This document shows, in pieces, positions 11,819-24,411 of a stretch of DNA of 64,000 nt. The DNA comes from Hepsetus odoe (lineage: Eukaryota; Chordata; Actinopteri; Characiformes; Hepsetidae): contig CM029367.1 in the NCBI GenBank assembly GCA_017165825.1, positions 23,419,932 to 23,483,931 of the forward strand. Reading direction: 5' to 3'. Numbering within the stretch: position 1 is the first letter of the stretch; each line of letters opens with the position of its first letter. A model generated the notes under the pieces. The model saw nothing but the letters and a program-made list of their open reading frames with translations, made no database searches and was not told the DNA's origin. A program made the position numbers and the translations under genes.

Positions 11819-13868
11819 ATAACACATCAGAAGTCTCCCCAGCCCTTTTGGTAAAGTGTATGTTCCCAACGCATAAAAACTGATCACATACTCACACAAA
11901 GCACATCACAGAACAGCAAATAATCCGTTTCAGGGTTGTTTAACACATAGATTAGACTTTAAGACTGAAAGGACTTCCCCTTTAATGACAAGATGCAATG
12001 GATACATTTGATTTTCTATTAAAAAAATATTGTGAAACACACATCTAATGACTATGTGTGATATTGTACACTGTATAAACATATAAACATGTTTCAATAC
12101 ACAGTGTCAGATGATAACAGCTAAAAATAACAGCCATAAAAGTTATGTTTCAATAACAAATGCAGTCGAATGCCAAGTAGTGCTGTTACCTGAGACAAAG
12201 TATAAAGCAATTATTAGAGATAAACCTTAGATTCCTAATTGTTTATCCTTATGATTTGATGAGATTTGAATTTTGTATTACAATTTTTCTTTTTGTATTT
12301 CACTGTTTTAGATCACTACAGTACACTATTTGTAATATACGTACATTTGTAATCCCGAACCTATAGGTTTAGGGCATTGTAGCTGAATTTAATATACCTC
12401 ATTTTATAGTGACTGCTTTTCTGTTTTTTTTTTTTAATCAGTATTCAAACATGTATAAGTTACACTCCTGACTAGATGTGGCTAGATCTGCACCATTGGT
12501 GTAAATAATAACTGATTACACTGAAATGACTCTTGAACGTGTTCAACAGTTCCCTTTTCTGGCACTTTATGTTCTTTATTAGTACTAAAAAACAAGCAGA
12601 AAAAATAAAAAATGGGAACATAGCTTTGACAAAATACTGGTTGGATTCAACTTCTGATGACTCTAAAGTTCACTGCAAACATACTGCCAAGCTATTGTTA
12701 AAGTAGTGCTGTAGGATTTGCTGTTGACATTCAGATACTCAGCTAAACCAACAGTGGTTGTAGAAGAGTCAACTTTTCAGAAAAAAAAAACTCTCTTATC
12801 TCTCTTCCCCTTTGAACAAGTGAGAGGAGTGTCTTTTTCAGTACTCTTTCCGCTCTCACTCACAGGTGCATGTTTATTCATCTATGTTTGGAGGGAACAT
12901 GCTGACTGGCTGTAACTTTCCACAGTTTTCTCTGAGCTGGACCTTCCGAGTCAGTCAAACCAGAGAGCACAGGAAGTGCAAACTGATGCACCCAAGAGAG
13001 GGAAACCTCTGAAGAACTTTCGTTTGTGGCGTGTTAGTGTGAAATGATCTTCGGTCAACTTACAGTAGACAAAAGTTGGGTTTGAGTACTAAAAAAATCA
13101 ACTAAATGGTCATCATAAGGCATGAATTGAATGCAATAGAAATATATTTCCTTTTGGATTGTCACGTGTGCAAACATATATATACTTTGCATGTGTTTCA
13201 TCCATTTTTAAATCAAGCTCTTTTACTTTCTGTGTAGTCCAAGAACTTTCTTGTGCCTCTGATCCCATTGTAGCCACACATACATTCCATACCTTTCAAC
13301 TGCTCTAATGGTAGTTATTCATTTATTTATCAAAGGTGGGGGCTAATGTTTATCCTAGTACCTTGTCCAGGAGGAGAAACACCATCCAGTCACCAGTCCA
13401 CTTCAGGGAAGACACAAAGGCAAACACTTTAACACTTTGGGGCCATTTTCATGTTTTCAGTTCACCTTATCCGCATGTCTTACTTGACTGTCTTAGAAAA
13501 CCAAAGCTCAAGGCAGAAACCCACAACGCCCAGCACCAAAAGCAGCAGCATCAATAACAATAACTATAATGCCCCAATATAAAAATTACTTGTAATGAAA
13601 ACTTAGTTTTTGTTGAGTATTATTGAGTATTACTGAGTAGTATTATTTATTCATTTTAATAATAAATGTATCATGCTGCAGGTTGTGTAGGTCCATTATA
13701 ACAGTTGTTACCATGGATGGGAGGCCTTTAAAGAGGCATTAATTTAGGATTGCTGTGTTCTGTTGATGAAACCACTGACTAGTAGTTTGCCAAGTGCAAA
13801 TCATAGATTTACAGTTGTGTTAGATTCTATATGAGGGACTTGATAGAAAATTTGTCTGGGTCTCCTAT

Positions 13869-13956
13869 ATTTCAGTGCATTGTTCTTTTAAAAGATTAAT
13901 TTCAGGGCATTGTTCTTTTAAAAGATATATTTCAGGGCATTGTTCTTTAAAAAAAA
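13869..13956. repeat. 30-bp tandem repeat, three copies
   Basis: The unit starts ATTTCAGGGCATTGTTCTTT and is repeated three times with one or two changes; the third copy is slightly shortened. Confidence 0.85.
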
Positions 13957-14839
13957 CTTTACCTTTAAGAACAGGTATACAGGTGACAGGTGGCAGGTAT
14001 ACTCAAGATTTTGATAGTGCAGGTTTGCTTTCTCTACCAATTAGCTGCATACAGTTGTACATTAGTAAGATTCTTGAGTTTCCCACGCTTCTTTCTGGGT
14101 GGTTGCAGTTGAGCTGAATTTTTTGAAGGACATTAGGCCAAAGCAGCGTTGCTGACTTCTATTAAAACAGTTCTGTGTTCATTATGCAGCTATTACAGCA
14201 TGTCCCTCCTGCCATGTCCCATTTACACCTTGCTGGGACTCCACCACCAAAGTGCCATAAATAAAATGTGGGGCAGAATGTCAAGGGACAATATAGCTGC
14301 AGAGAATGAAGATAAATTATATTAGATTAAATGACACCACCACCGCACCGATGTTCTGCTCCCCAATCCCACACTGGCTCACTTATTACACTCAGCAAAA
14401 CTAAACGAGCAGGACAGACTATCGGACACGCTATAAAGCCCAGTATAGATTGATGAGCTACCAAAAGTTAACTTCTTTCACTTAAAATTGTTCTTTAAGT
14501 GAAGGTTATTATATTACAAAAATAAACCAAATGTGCCAAAATTTGCCAAAATCATTACTATACCACACTGTATCTTTATTCTCTCTTTTTTCTACCTTTT
14601 TCTACAACCCCCCCGGCTTTTTACCTATTTTGTTACATTCCAACCTGTAATTAAAATGTTTCTTAACCTTATTTTATGTGATGAATCTGCACAAAATAGT
14701 CTAAGTTGATGAAGTGAAATGAGGAAAATACATAAATAAATAAAACCCCAAAAGCTGAAAATTGGCATGTGCATATGTATTCACCCCATTTAGCCTCTAA
14801 AAAGTCCTGGCACAACCAGTCAGTCAGTCATTTCCTGGG

Positions 14840-15043
14840 CCACTTGTCCTAATTAGGGTCACGGGGGGGTGAAGGATGGGGATACACCCTGGACAGGTCG
14901 CCAGCCTATCGCAAGGAGGAGCAAGCTGACAGGGACAGCACCTTCCTCAAGGGTACCTCAGGGCAACCCACCGTTAAGGGATTGAACCCACAATCTTCCG
15001 ATCTGGGGCCAACTCCCCTAACCACTAGGCCACCGCTGCCCTG
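14840..15043 (-). mobile_element. tRNA-derived SINE within the Tc1 relic
   Basis: Reverse-oriented SINE of the 5204-5446 type: CTGGACAGGTCGCCAGCC, then GTACCTCAGGGCAAC, ending AGGCCACCGCTGCCC. It interrupts the Tc1 left arm. Confidence 0.8.
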
Positions 15044-15137
15044 CTCTGCTGCAACCAATTACCTTCAAAATAATTAGTGAAATGAAGGCCACCTGTGTGC
15101 ATTCTAAGTGTCACATGATCTATCAGTATAAACACAT

Positions 15138-15395
15138 GGGGCAGTGGTGGCCTAGTGGTTAGGGAGTTGCCCCTACATCGGAAGACTGTGGGTTCGATTC
15201 CCATACCAGTAGGTTGCCCTAAGGTACCCTTGAGCAAGGTACCATCCCCGTCACTGCTCCCTGGGTGCTTTCAATAGCTGCCCACTGCTGCACGGTGTTT
15301 GTGTGCATGGGTTAAATGCAGAGGTCCAATTTCGTTGTGGTTCATGTGAGCTGTGCTGTGACCTCGCAATGACAGAGGGTTTTCACTTTCACCTT
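15138..15395 (+). mobile_element. tRNA-derived SINE, shorter-tail type
   Basis: GGGGCAGTGGTGGCCTAGTG head, GGTTCGATTCCC B box, and a tail through GGGTTAAATGCAGAGGTCC to TTTTCACTTTCAC. It sits between the Tc1 left end and the transposase N-terminal block. Confidence 0.82.
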
Positions 15396-15595
15396 TTCTC
15401 AAAGGCCCCAGAGGCTACAACACCACTAAGCAAGAGGCATCACACCGTGAAGACCAAGGAACTCTCCAAACAAGTCAGGGACAAAGTTGTTGAGAAGTAC
15501 AAGTCAGTTATAAAAAATATTAAAATCTTTGATGAAAGAACATGGTACCAGAACAAACCTGCCAAGAGAAGGCCACCCACCATTCAAACCCCTTA

Positions 15596-15668
15596 CCAGT
15601 AGGTTGTCCTGAGGTACCCTTGAGTAAGGTAATATTCCTGTCACTGCTCCCTGGGCAGCTTCTTCAGT
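15596..15668 (+). mobile_element. SINE fragment in the Tc1 transposase region
   Basis: Only the middle of the SINE is present (TACCAGTAGGTTGTCCTGAG through GCTCCCTGGGCAGCTT). It replaces the missing centre of the transposase, so deletion and insertion may be linked. Confidence 0.65.
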
Positions 15669-16235
15669 CAGGTCAGATTAAACTTTTCAAGCTGAAAAAA
15701 ATGCTATGTCTGGTGCAAACCCAACACATCCCAAGAACACCATCGCCACAGTGAAACATGGTGGTGGAAGTATCATGCTGTGGATGTGTTTTTCAGCAGC
15801 AGGGACTGGGAAACTGGTCTGAGTCGAGGGAAAGATGGATGATGCTAAATACAGGGATATTCTTGAGCAAAACCTGTGTCAGTCTGCCTGTGATTTGAGA
15901 CTGGGAAAGAGGTTCACCTTCCAGCAGGACAATGACCCGAAGCATGCTAAAGCAACACTCGAGTGGTTTAAGGGGAAACATTTAAATGTGTTGGAATAGT
16001 CTAGTCAAAGTCCAGACCTCAATCCAATTGAGAATCTGTGGTGAGACTTGAAGATTGCTGTTCACAAGCGAAAACCATCCAATATGAAGGAGCTGGAGCA
16101 GTTTTGCCTTGAGGAGTGGGCAAAAATCAAACTCATAGAGATTTATCCAAAGTGACTTGCAGCTGTAATTTCCACAAAAGGTGGCTCTACAAAGTACTGA
16201 CTTAGTGAATAGTTATACACGCTGAAGTTTTCAGA

Positions 16236-16355
16236 GCAGTGATGGGGACGGTACCTTACTCAAGGGTAATTCAGGGCAACCTACTGGTAAGGAACCCCCA
16301 AATCTTCCGATCTAGGGGCCAACTCCCCTAACCACTAGACCACCGCTGCCCCATG
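16236..16355 (-). mobile_element. SINE fragment abutting the Tc1 right end
   Basis: Reverse-oriented SINE head, GGGCAACCTACTGGTAAGG to AGACCACCGCTGCCCC; it ends the recognisable transposon. Confidence 0.75.
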
Positions 16356-19139
16356 TGTCATTGTGGCTTGTGTTCCTGCCTTGTGAGCACTGCGTTTGGT
16401 TCATGCTTGTGTGTTTTATGTTCAATAAAACCCCTTTCCATAATCCTGACTCCACATTCATGTCCAGTCCAATCCACCACAGCATGACAAAAGCGTTCAT
16501 AAAAACAATAACTTTAAAACCTTGAAATGTCTCTGTGCTTTGCGGCTTTCCACTTCCTCCTCTCCAAACTAAGTTAAATCTTTCAACAATCTGGTCTCTT
16601 GTCATTGTTTTCTATGTTGTATAAAGTGAAGGAGTTATTAAGGAATCAAAGGTTTTTCACATGGTGAACTTGTCAAGACAATAACAGGTTTATCAATGTC
16701 ATTGATGGTATCAGTGCTTTTCAAAAAGAGTGTAAATTAAACTCGGCCTGAGCTGAAAAGACCACTGTGTTTAATTGGGTCATCTCTCCAATCTGCAGTA
16801 ATCTCTCTGTTGGCACTGACTGAAACGTGGACAGCACACTGATGCAACATGAGCAGTGAGAAAAGTGAACAGAAGCACAGAGAGGCTACAGGCCAGACAG
16901 CCTGGGTTAGCGGGTGGACACCGAGTGGTAGCTGTCAGTATCAGTGTTCATTAGTGCGCGTTATTGTAGAGTGGATTATACAAACAGTTGTACAGTCCAA
17001 AAAACCCCCCCAAAAAAACAAAAAACAGACAGCTTATTTTTCATGCTGTATTGAGTTTGTGGGGCATTTTTAATAATACAGAGTAAGGTTTTGCCTTGGC
17101 TGTCACATAAATCTTTTGCGATGACAGAGAGTCTTTTTTTACAGTGATGACAGATGCAGTTCATCACCAAACTCTTCTTCTCAGGCAAGAGGGGTCAATG
17201 GAAAGAGAGGAGGGGATGAAGGAGAAGAGAGCGAGTAATATTTTGTTTACTTCAGCCCATTGCAGTCTGCGGCGAGATCCCAGTCTGGCTGACATGTTCA
17301 TCAGTTTTATTTTATGTCTGCCAAACACTTTGGAGAAAAAAAAAAACTTTCACAAACTGCAAAACTATGAACACTAACACATTTTCAAAGTACTTCTTTT
17401 TTCCTGGACCATTAAACTAATTAAAGATAATGGAACAATTAAGTCCCCTCTTAGTTGCTTTTAAAGGGTGTAAGGGACATTAGGAGGCTGAGAAAAAGAA
17501 AAGAAGAAGAAGAACAAGGCGATAAAGAAAAGGAAGAAGGAAAAGAGGAGGATGAAGAAGAAGAAGAAAAAAAAAAAAAGAAATCTTTTTGCGGTAAGAG
17601 CTTGAAAAGATCGCTCTCTACAGGTGATCAGTATGTCATACCCCTTAATCCATCCTACTCTTATGAACACTGGTCTTGTCTGCTATAATTTCTTTAAGAC
17701 TCACTGCTTGATCATTTCTTTTTCCGGAAAAAAAATCACTTTGAAAGGAATTATTAGGCCTCCTGAAGTGTTTTTATTAAACATGTCATCACAGTTACAT
17801 TGTTATGTGTTAAGGAGTCTTCAAGAAAAGCAATTTCAAGTTACAACCATAGCAGCAAGACATCTCCCTCTTTTCTTTGTAAACTAGAAAGGTTTTTCAG
17901 AAACTGCCTTCATGACCACTGAGCACTGTCATCTCATCAGTGAATATTAAAAACAAAAAAAGAAGCGAGTCTAGAAAACACATATACCTTTCATTTGAAA
18001 TGTCTGTTTCTCCTGTAAGAACACCACAACAAGTGGTCACTCCTTTTAGAGCCTGTTATGAGCATGTTCCTCATATTTGGCATGTATGGCATTATCCATC
18101 CGAAATCAGCTCTACTGGCTGTGTTTAATTACTTTTAAATTAAATATTTAAATTTCCAGACAAGATCTTCTATTTGCATCTGGCCACATACATGCTGATC
18201 AATAGATAAAAAGGTGATTTACACCAGTGCTATTTTTCCTGTATTCCATACAAACCCTTGGGCTTCCCTTCCATCATCCCCAGAATGTTATTCCACAGAA
18301 TGTTCTTTTTCGTGCGGTTATTTACAAAAAGTAGATCCCCGTCATTTTCATGATACTCACTATATAAAAGGTGGCAAGAGCTACAGCTTTTTCTACGATT
18401 TCATGTAAAGATGACAAATAAACGGAGACTTGCCTGAGCTGCATCTCAAACCCCTCCTGAAGATGTCTAAAGCGATTAATTGGCAATCCATCTCCTTTTT
18501 CATCATCAGATAGTTATCAGCCCAAGATGCATGAGGTGTCTAAGTGTAAATAGGCTTAAAGTGTCGACCACCAGTCCTGGAGGGACACAGGCCTGTGCTC
18601 ACTCATTTCAGGTCAATAGAGTCTTTAAATCCTGATAACAGTGCAATTGTAGTGGAGCTTCATGTCCATGACTGTAACCTCTCAAGGCCACTGGTGTGAT
18701 TCAGCAGGTGAGAGATGAAATATGTAAAAAAACTGAAACTCTGTTTCAGAGGGGCATCTGTTTCTTTAATAAACCTACTGAACCAGAGATGTGCATGAAA
18801 GCAGAAACTCAGTACATTATCATGTAAAAAGGAAAAAAATTATGCAGGAAGTTATCTAGTTAAATAGCAAAATCTCCCAGTATTCAAATGGAGACTAAAC
18901 ACACCCTAAAGTAACAGTTCTTTAATGTTTTTAGTTTGGATACATAGATCTACAAAAACCGTTAATTGAAATGGATTTTTAACATTAACTTGAAATTGCT
19001 TAAACATTAAAAACTCTACACTCACACCTCATTTAACAAAGTAGTTCCCCAGAAATGTTACTCAGTTACACAACAAAAGGTTGATGCTCAAAAGAACACT
19101 GTTTGCCATTTTAAGAATTAATTCAGGTATTTATCTTAC
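16356..19139. other. Intergenic, no gene seen
   Basis: AT-rich sequence with a purine-rich GAA/GGA tract at 17490-17583 and no convincing coding signal. Open frames here are short and lack splice or codon support. Confidence 0.65.
17490..17583. repeat. Purine-rich (GAA/GGA) tract
   Basis: About 90 bases are nearly all A and G on the plus strand, giving spurious Lys/Glu-rich and Phe-rich open frames. Confidence 0.9.
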
Positions 19140-19238
19140 TGATTGATATGTGGCACCAGCCTCTCCAACGTTTTGCTGGTTAGCAGCTTCAGGGCTTCAT
19201 CATCATATTCTTCATCACTCTCATCTTATTCATTGTAT
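19140..19238 (-). pseudogene. Decayed gene, exon-like segment 7 (in-frame TAA)
   Basis: The acceptor TTTCATAG and donor GTAAGA bound it. The frame reads YNE, TAA at 19226-19228, then DESDEEYDDEALKLL and TSKTLERLVPHINQ. Its entry phase does not match the exit phase of segment 6, so an indel or a lost exon lies between. Confidence 0.6.
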
Positions 19239-19493
19239 CTATGAAATAATAATGGGTCATGCATATTGGAAAGAAATGTACTGAAGCACAAAAATATTAC
19301 CAGTGGAAATTCACCAGTTTCAAATGATCAAACAGATCTGTTATCCGGGTCTACCAACTATAGATGAGAATTTACTAACATTTCACTTTTACACCTTCTG
19401 CGTTTCAAAATAATGTTAACCAGTGACTAATGTTTTCCTCCTCAAGCTGCAACCTTTCAGCTATACAGCAACAGGTAATACTGAATTCCTCAC

Positions 19494-19578
19494 CTGCTTT
19501 CATATGGTTGAACATCTATGAGAGGATATCGAGCATGTCTATAACAGCTGATGTGGAAGCCATTCCTTCTTGGTTATT
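19494..19578 (-). pseudogene. Decayed gene, exon-like segment 6 (in-frame TAG)
   Basis: The acceptor ATCAACAG and donor GTGAGG bound it. The frame reads NNQEGMASTSAVIDMLDILS, TAG at 19516-19518, then MFNHMKA. Confidence 0.6.
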
Positions 19579-19721
19579 CTGTTGATAATTAAGACCAATA
19601 TCATCACCATAGCAACTGATCCTGTTTAGAGTTCTGAATGATAAAATAAGAGCTCTGTTTGTTTGATTTGTCTGAATAAAGTGAGCACTCAGTACTGTGT
19701 GTAAGAACGAATAGCCAATAC

Positions 19722-19843
19722 CTGCATGACCCTCTGCTCTACCTGTCTTAGCAGCATGTTAATGGCTCTGTGCTTTGTCAGGGGTTTGCTCAGCTCAGAC
19801 AGACAGGCATCCACTCCAGCCTGAGCAGACAAACTCCCGACAC
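19722..19843 (-). pseudogene. Decayed gene, exon-like segment 5
   Basis: The acceptor TTTATTCAG and donor GTATTG bound a 122-base segment open in only one frame, containing SLSAQAGVDACLSELSK and LTKHRAINMLLRQVEQRVMQ. It ends in phase 0, which fits the next segment. Confidence 0.6.
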
Positions 19844-20154
19844 CTGAATAAAGAAACAGGCCAGTGCTTTGGTCAGGATAGCTGTGATATTGAGAAAGAC
19901 TTGCTGATTGTCTGACTCTGACAAATTTAGCTCTTTTGACAAATTAAAGTATTTATTAAGACACACACAGGAATGTACATTGTTAGGTTGCTAGGCCTCT
20001 CAGTTTAGGGGCCTATTGAAAATAGTATTGTTCTCATTAAGCATTTCAAACTTCTCTAATTGGTTGCCTCTGTCTATTTCTGCCTGTTAAAGTGTCAAGT
20101 TCATAGTTGTATGGCAGAGAAAAGAGTGGACAGAGATAGCAGCAAGCACAGAAA

Positions 20155-20156
<2 letters not shown>

Positions 20157-20205
<49 letters not shown>
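20157..20205. repeat. (GA)n microsatellite
   Basis: About 25 GA units. Confidence 0.97.
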
Positions 20206-20207
<2 letters not shown>

Positions 20208-20821
20208 AAAAAGAAGAGAGAGGAAGGGAAAAACCACTCTCACTCCTGAACCAGTAAGCTTAATGAGGCAGATATGTAATGATGGTGATCCTTGATGACC
20301 CACCTGAAAGCACACACACCAACAAACCATACTGCTTCTCTGCTCTTTCAAAACACTTAACTCTTTCCCTCTATAGTTAATGAACAGTTCTGTTCATACC
20401 TCTGTCATCTCAATCTGAACCTTTGCCTCTATTCTTCCCATTCCTCACCTCCTCTTTCTAATGTCAGTGTGTTTTGGAAAAGGTTTCCTAGCTTACTAAT
20501 TTAATTTATGACTGAAACTTGAGGAAATTAGCATGAAAAGGCAATTGTTGTGACCTCACCGTGGAGAAGAATAATGTGTGTGTGTATGTATTTGTATGTA
20601 TGTGTGCAAATAATGGTTCCCCCAGAACCCCGTGGCCACTTTATTTATGAAGTTAATCTGAGGTGCTTATCTGAAATCACCTGGTTTTAAGGGACCAGGA
20701 CCAATAAGAGACGCAATGACACTGTATTTCACTGGGTTAAAAAATGCTACATGTGTAACTTTCTTATTTTCAGATTTTTTTATTTAATTGCTATAGAATC
20801 AGTTTTTCCAATAATGCAATA

Positions 20822-21720
20822 GTATGTACCAGTATACAATGGCCAGTGTCTAAAAGTGATCCAAAGAAGGACAAGCAGTGAGTGAGCAACAGAGTTATGG
20901 GTGTTCAAGGAAGGAACAAAGGCTAGCCTGACTTGTTTGATCACAAAGAATAGCTACTGCAGAACAAATTGCTTTAAATGCTGGCTACAATAGACTGGTG
21001 TTAAAACACTTGCTTCATTTGCTGGGGCAGCGGTGGCCTAGTGGTTTGGGAGTTGGCCACAGGATCAGAAGATTGTGGGTTCAAACCCCTTACCAGTAGG
21101 TTTCCCTGAGGTACCCTTGAGCAAGGTACCATCCCCATCACTGCTCCCTGGGTGCTTTCATAGCTGGCCCCTGCTGCATGGGTTGTGGAGTGCTGTGACC
21201 TTGCAATGAAAAGAATATTTACTTTCATTTGGGGCTGCAACTGCAAACTGGTGAGTGTCCATGTTGGCCTTGAGAGCATCAGAACTGTAACATTAAATCA
21301 TTTAAAAAGTTTGGCTGCTTTGATGAATCACATTTCCTTTTAAAGCATGCGGATGGCCAAGTGCTTGTTCTTGGTTGCTGGAGAATGTAATACAGCAAAG
21401 GCAGCATGATACTGTGGGTGATTTTTTTAATGTGAAATTCTGGCTTGTGGCATTGAAGAACATGGCATGGTTCAAGGTGTTCCTTTGGCCTCCAAATATT
21501 CAAAATTTCAATCAGATCAAGCATCTATGGAACGTGCTGGACAAACTAGTCTGATCCATTGAAGCCCTGCATCATATCACATAAAGGATCTGGTGCCAAC
21601 ATGTTGGTTCCAGATACCACAGCAAATCCTTAGGAGTTCTTGTAGTGTCTAAGCCTTGGTCAGTTGGCAACAAAAGGGAATAATTACCAGGTCATTTTAA
21701 CGTTATGACTGAGAAGTGCA
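20822..21720 (+). mobile_element. Tc1-like transposon relic (second family), split by a SINE
   Basis: The order matches a widespread fish Tc1 relative: AAAGTGATCCAAAGAAGGAC on the left; GATGAATCACATTTCC at mid-element; and CAAGCATCTATGGAACGTGC...CCAGATACCACAGC on the right. A SINE at 21024-21231 interrupts it. Many stops and gaps are present. Fragment 41500-41965 is the same family. Confidence 0.75.
21024..21231 (+). mobile_element. tRNA-derived SINE inside a Tc1 relic
   Basis: GGGGCAGCGGTGGCCTAGTG head, GGTTCAAACCCC B box, GAGCAAGGTACCATCCCC core and a shortened tail. Confidence 0.85.
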
Positions 21721-22774
21721 TATAGGTGTATGTGCTGTGAATTTTGGTCATACAAGCAGTGAAGTTTCGAGCTAGTGAAAGTTGCTTTGATCTCCAAAGT
21801 TCTATTTGAGTGTGAGAGGCTCTGCTGGGCTACTCTGGAGGATGAAGACAATGAATGCTTTTGGGACCGTGGCACTGTGTCCAAAACTATCAGCAACAAC
21901 CTCTCTCACACTCTGTGCAGTTGGAGGAGAAGAGAGAGAGAGAATAAGAAAGATCGAGAGACATACATAAACACAGCAAACAAGGACCATTACTACATGC
22001 TGGTACTAACCGCAGACCTACACTCATTATATTCAGCAGCAGGGCAGAAGGCTCAAAATCAATATGTTATTGGGACACTGGGACATATGTAGGCTTATTT
22101 GGAAAACAAACAATATAATAATGCTGTCTAGGTGGAGCAGAAAGACCAATTAAAAATGTGACACATTTGATTTCCTTTATGCGACTAATGTGCAACAGTT
22201 TGATGGACTCTATTTAAGATAATCATGACCAAACCTATTTTTTTTCTCAGAATAATAATTTTTTCTGACTTTACTTATGTAACTGCTTTTGTAGGTTCCT
22301 AGCTTGATGGCAGGACTGTGGTGTGCTTCCCTGCAAGAATTAAGCAATAAGACAACATTTATTATTTAACACATGTTGTATGGATAATTATTCTTTTTTA
22401 ATGAGATGTAATGAAGTGCAGCATGTAAAATGCTGAAGAAAAAACAGTATTTTTAAGGGCCTGCTGTACAGACTAAAGAGGGTGCAGGGCTAAAATAATG
22501 TAGCCTCAAGTATTGCTTACGCTGTGTCTGAAATCAATGTTAAGTTGACTAGGGCTGCTAATAACGGCATTCTTCATCACAGGACCACTGACTAATTCTA
22601 GTGTAGGTCCACCACAGTGACAAGAAGACTCTTTTTTTTGAACTTGCAGTCTTCCTTTAACTAGATCACAGAAGCCACCGTTTCTCTTTCTGCTCCTCCC
22701 GGAGGTAGCATACATGTTTGTGAGCAGTAAACCTGCTCTGAGCAATCTGAGGATACTTTCCTTCTCTTCCACAT

Positions 22775-22848
22775 CTGCCTAGATAGTTTTAGCAGCTTGG
22801 TGGCTTGCTGCTCATTCACAGCTCTTCTTCTTACTTCATACTCATCCG
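22775..22848 (-). pseudogene. Decayed gene, exon-like segment 4
   Basis: A long pyrimidine tract and CACTAG precede the segment. Its open frame reads DEYEVRRRAVNEQQATKLLK then LSRQ. The expected GT donor is not seen after CAG (ATGTGG instead). Confidence 0.45.
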
Positions 22849-22920
22849 CTAGTGAGAGAGTGAAAGAGACAGAAAGAGAGAGGGGGGACGGAAACACACA
22901 CACCTCCGTTCTTTAATTAC

Positions 22921-23034
22921 CTCAGAGATACACACGTGAGATGCTGGAGTGATCAGTCTTCTCCCTCCCTTCTCCTTGAAGTGCAATTCTTCACTCCTCT
23001 GGCCCACAGCTCCATATCGACCCTGCGCAGCCAG
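22921..23034 (-). pseudogene. Decayed gene, exon-like segment 3
   Basis: 114 bases, phase 0 at both ends, between acceptor TTACACAG and donor GTAATT. The frame reads LAAQGRYGAVGQRSEELH and on to SHVCISE. It is intact in itself, but the next segment resumes in another phase after a 72-base intron. Confidence 0.45.
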
Positions 23035-24411
23035 CTGTGTAAGAGCATTTGTCTGTCCCACTGTGCCTATAACCGAACTCTTTTTTACAGACATTTGTCT
23101 GAATAGAGCGTTCTTGACAAAACCTCTTATCTCTAAACTGATTTCTCAGCAAATGTTTTCTTAACCTTTTTTGGTTGAATGAATTTTACTTTGTTAAGGA
23201 AAACCACTGACAATTAAAAACATGTGCCTTTGTAGACTCCAGCAGTATACGTTCAGAACAAATTTAAGGAGATTGGCATTCGACCTAAACACTTATATGC
23301 TCAAATACTCCTATTTGATGGTTGAAGGCACTGAAAATGTTGGTACGGCATATGATCTGGTGGGGGTGTTGTTTGAGATTGCTCACAGCATGTGACAATT
23401 CATTACCAATAAAAAAATTCTTTTGACAAGTTCACACGCCCATAAAAGTGGTATCATGTGTATCAGATTTATTACTGTATGTTGTTATCCTGAACAAGAC
23501 ATTCCACACATAAGCACAGCAGTGGTAAAAACAGAGATTGTTCAAACATTCCTCTACGTCAAATTGATCTGTCTTTAATTACCTAGTTGAATACAGTTAA
23601 TCACCAAAACTTGAATCTGATTGCTGGATTAAGGAAATAATTTCAGAGCAGTTTCAATTTTAAGAGACATTCATTGATATAATGACCATGCTGCGAGTGA
23701 TGGTGCCTGAAATCACGTTAATAAATGACATTTATCCTCATGGCCCAGTGTACCTCCTCTGAAGTATTAAGATTAATGACGCATGTGACACGTCAGACAG
23801 GCCCCCAAAAAGTACTTAGCATAGACTGAATTTCTCTTGTTAATGTAAATGAAGCCAAGCAAGCAGACAGAGTGCAAGAGATCTGTTTAATGGTGTGTGA
23901 TGAAGCTGTCCCTTCAAGGGTAAGTGTGCTTCAGTCCACACACGTGAAAAAACTACTTTCCGCTGCCTGGGGGAGAGGGAGAATATATGTGTTGGGATTC
24001 ATTTCAAATGTCATATTGTTTTTCTGCATCAACAACACATCAAGAGGATTCATTTAAATGAGAGTATTGTGAGGAGAAATGAGATTGTTTCCTGTAAGAG
24101 TTATTTTTCGAAATACAAGTGACAGAGCAGAGTCTTGGCACAGTTTTTTTTCCCTCATGTAATTTACCAGCAAAAGTCTGAGGTTTGCTTCTTTGGTTTT
24201 GCACTGAAGCTTCAAGGTTAACTTAATAGACATCTATTGCTTTGTCTTTGGGTGACCAAGACCTACTTTACATTAAACCTACATTTGCCTCATAGCTCCA
24301 GTGAAAACTAAAGTTGTGAAACATCTATATTTGCAGTGAGGGGGGGAATATTTATTTAAATTCCAGTTAAGCAAACCAGCTACTATGGGTGCACAAGCCA
24401 GTGTATTTAAT

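Larger units (their letters stand above)
11395..14590. other. valop 3' flank and intergenic DNA
   Basis: The first ~430 bases are presumably the valop 3' UTR. Beyond that I see AT-rich unique sequence, a heavily diverged SINE-like patch near 13340-13440 and a 30-bp tandem repeat at 13869-13956. No gene is supported. Confidence 0.7.
14600..16225 (+). mobile_element. Degenerate Tc1-like DNA transposon carrying SINE insertions
   Basis: The left part resembles the end of a common fish Tc1 element (CCTATTTTGTTACATTCCAA). Transposase blocks follow: the N-terminal helix-turn-helix region near 15430-15590, then a late catalytic-domain region at 15690-16190 with the usual CATGGTGGTGG...CAGGACAATGACCC order. 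Stops, frameshifts and a deletion between the blocks show it is dead. SINEs lie at 14840-15043, 15138-15395 and 15596-15668, and another at its right end. Confidence 0.85.
21725..24410. other. Intergenic/intronic, mostly featureless
   Basis: Apart from the exon-like segments at 22775-22848 and 22921-23034 I see no supported gene. An open frame at 21775-22092 reads partly coding-like (CERLCWATLEDEDNECFWD) but has no splice sites or family match. Confidence 0.5.

Noticed and set aside
16356..16490. Possible second LTR end (GTTCAATAAAACCCC ... GCATGACA)
   Set aside because: Only an R/U5-like end is suggested; no left boundary or target duplication could be found.
17455..17688. Lys/Glu-rich open frame on the plus strand and its Phe-rich antisense
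   Set aside because: Produced by the purine tract; no splice sites or conserved motif.
21775..22092. 105-residue plus-strand frame with a partly protein-like start
   Set aside because: No acceptor or donor placed correctly, no family match, and the C-terminal half runs into low-complexity purine sequence.
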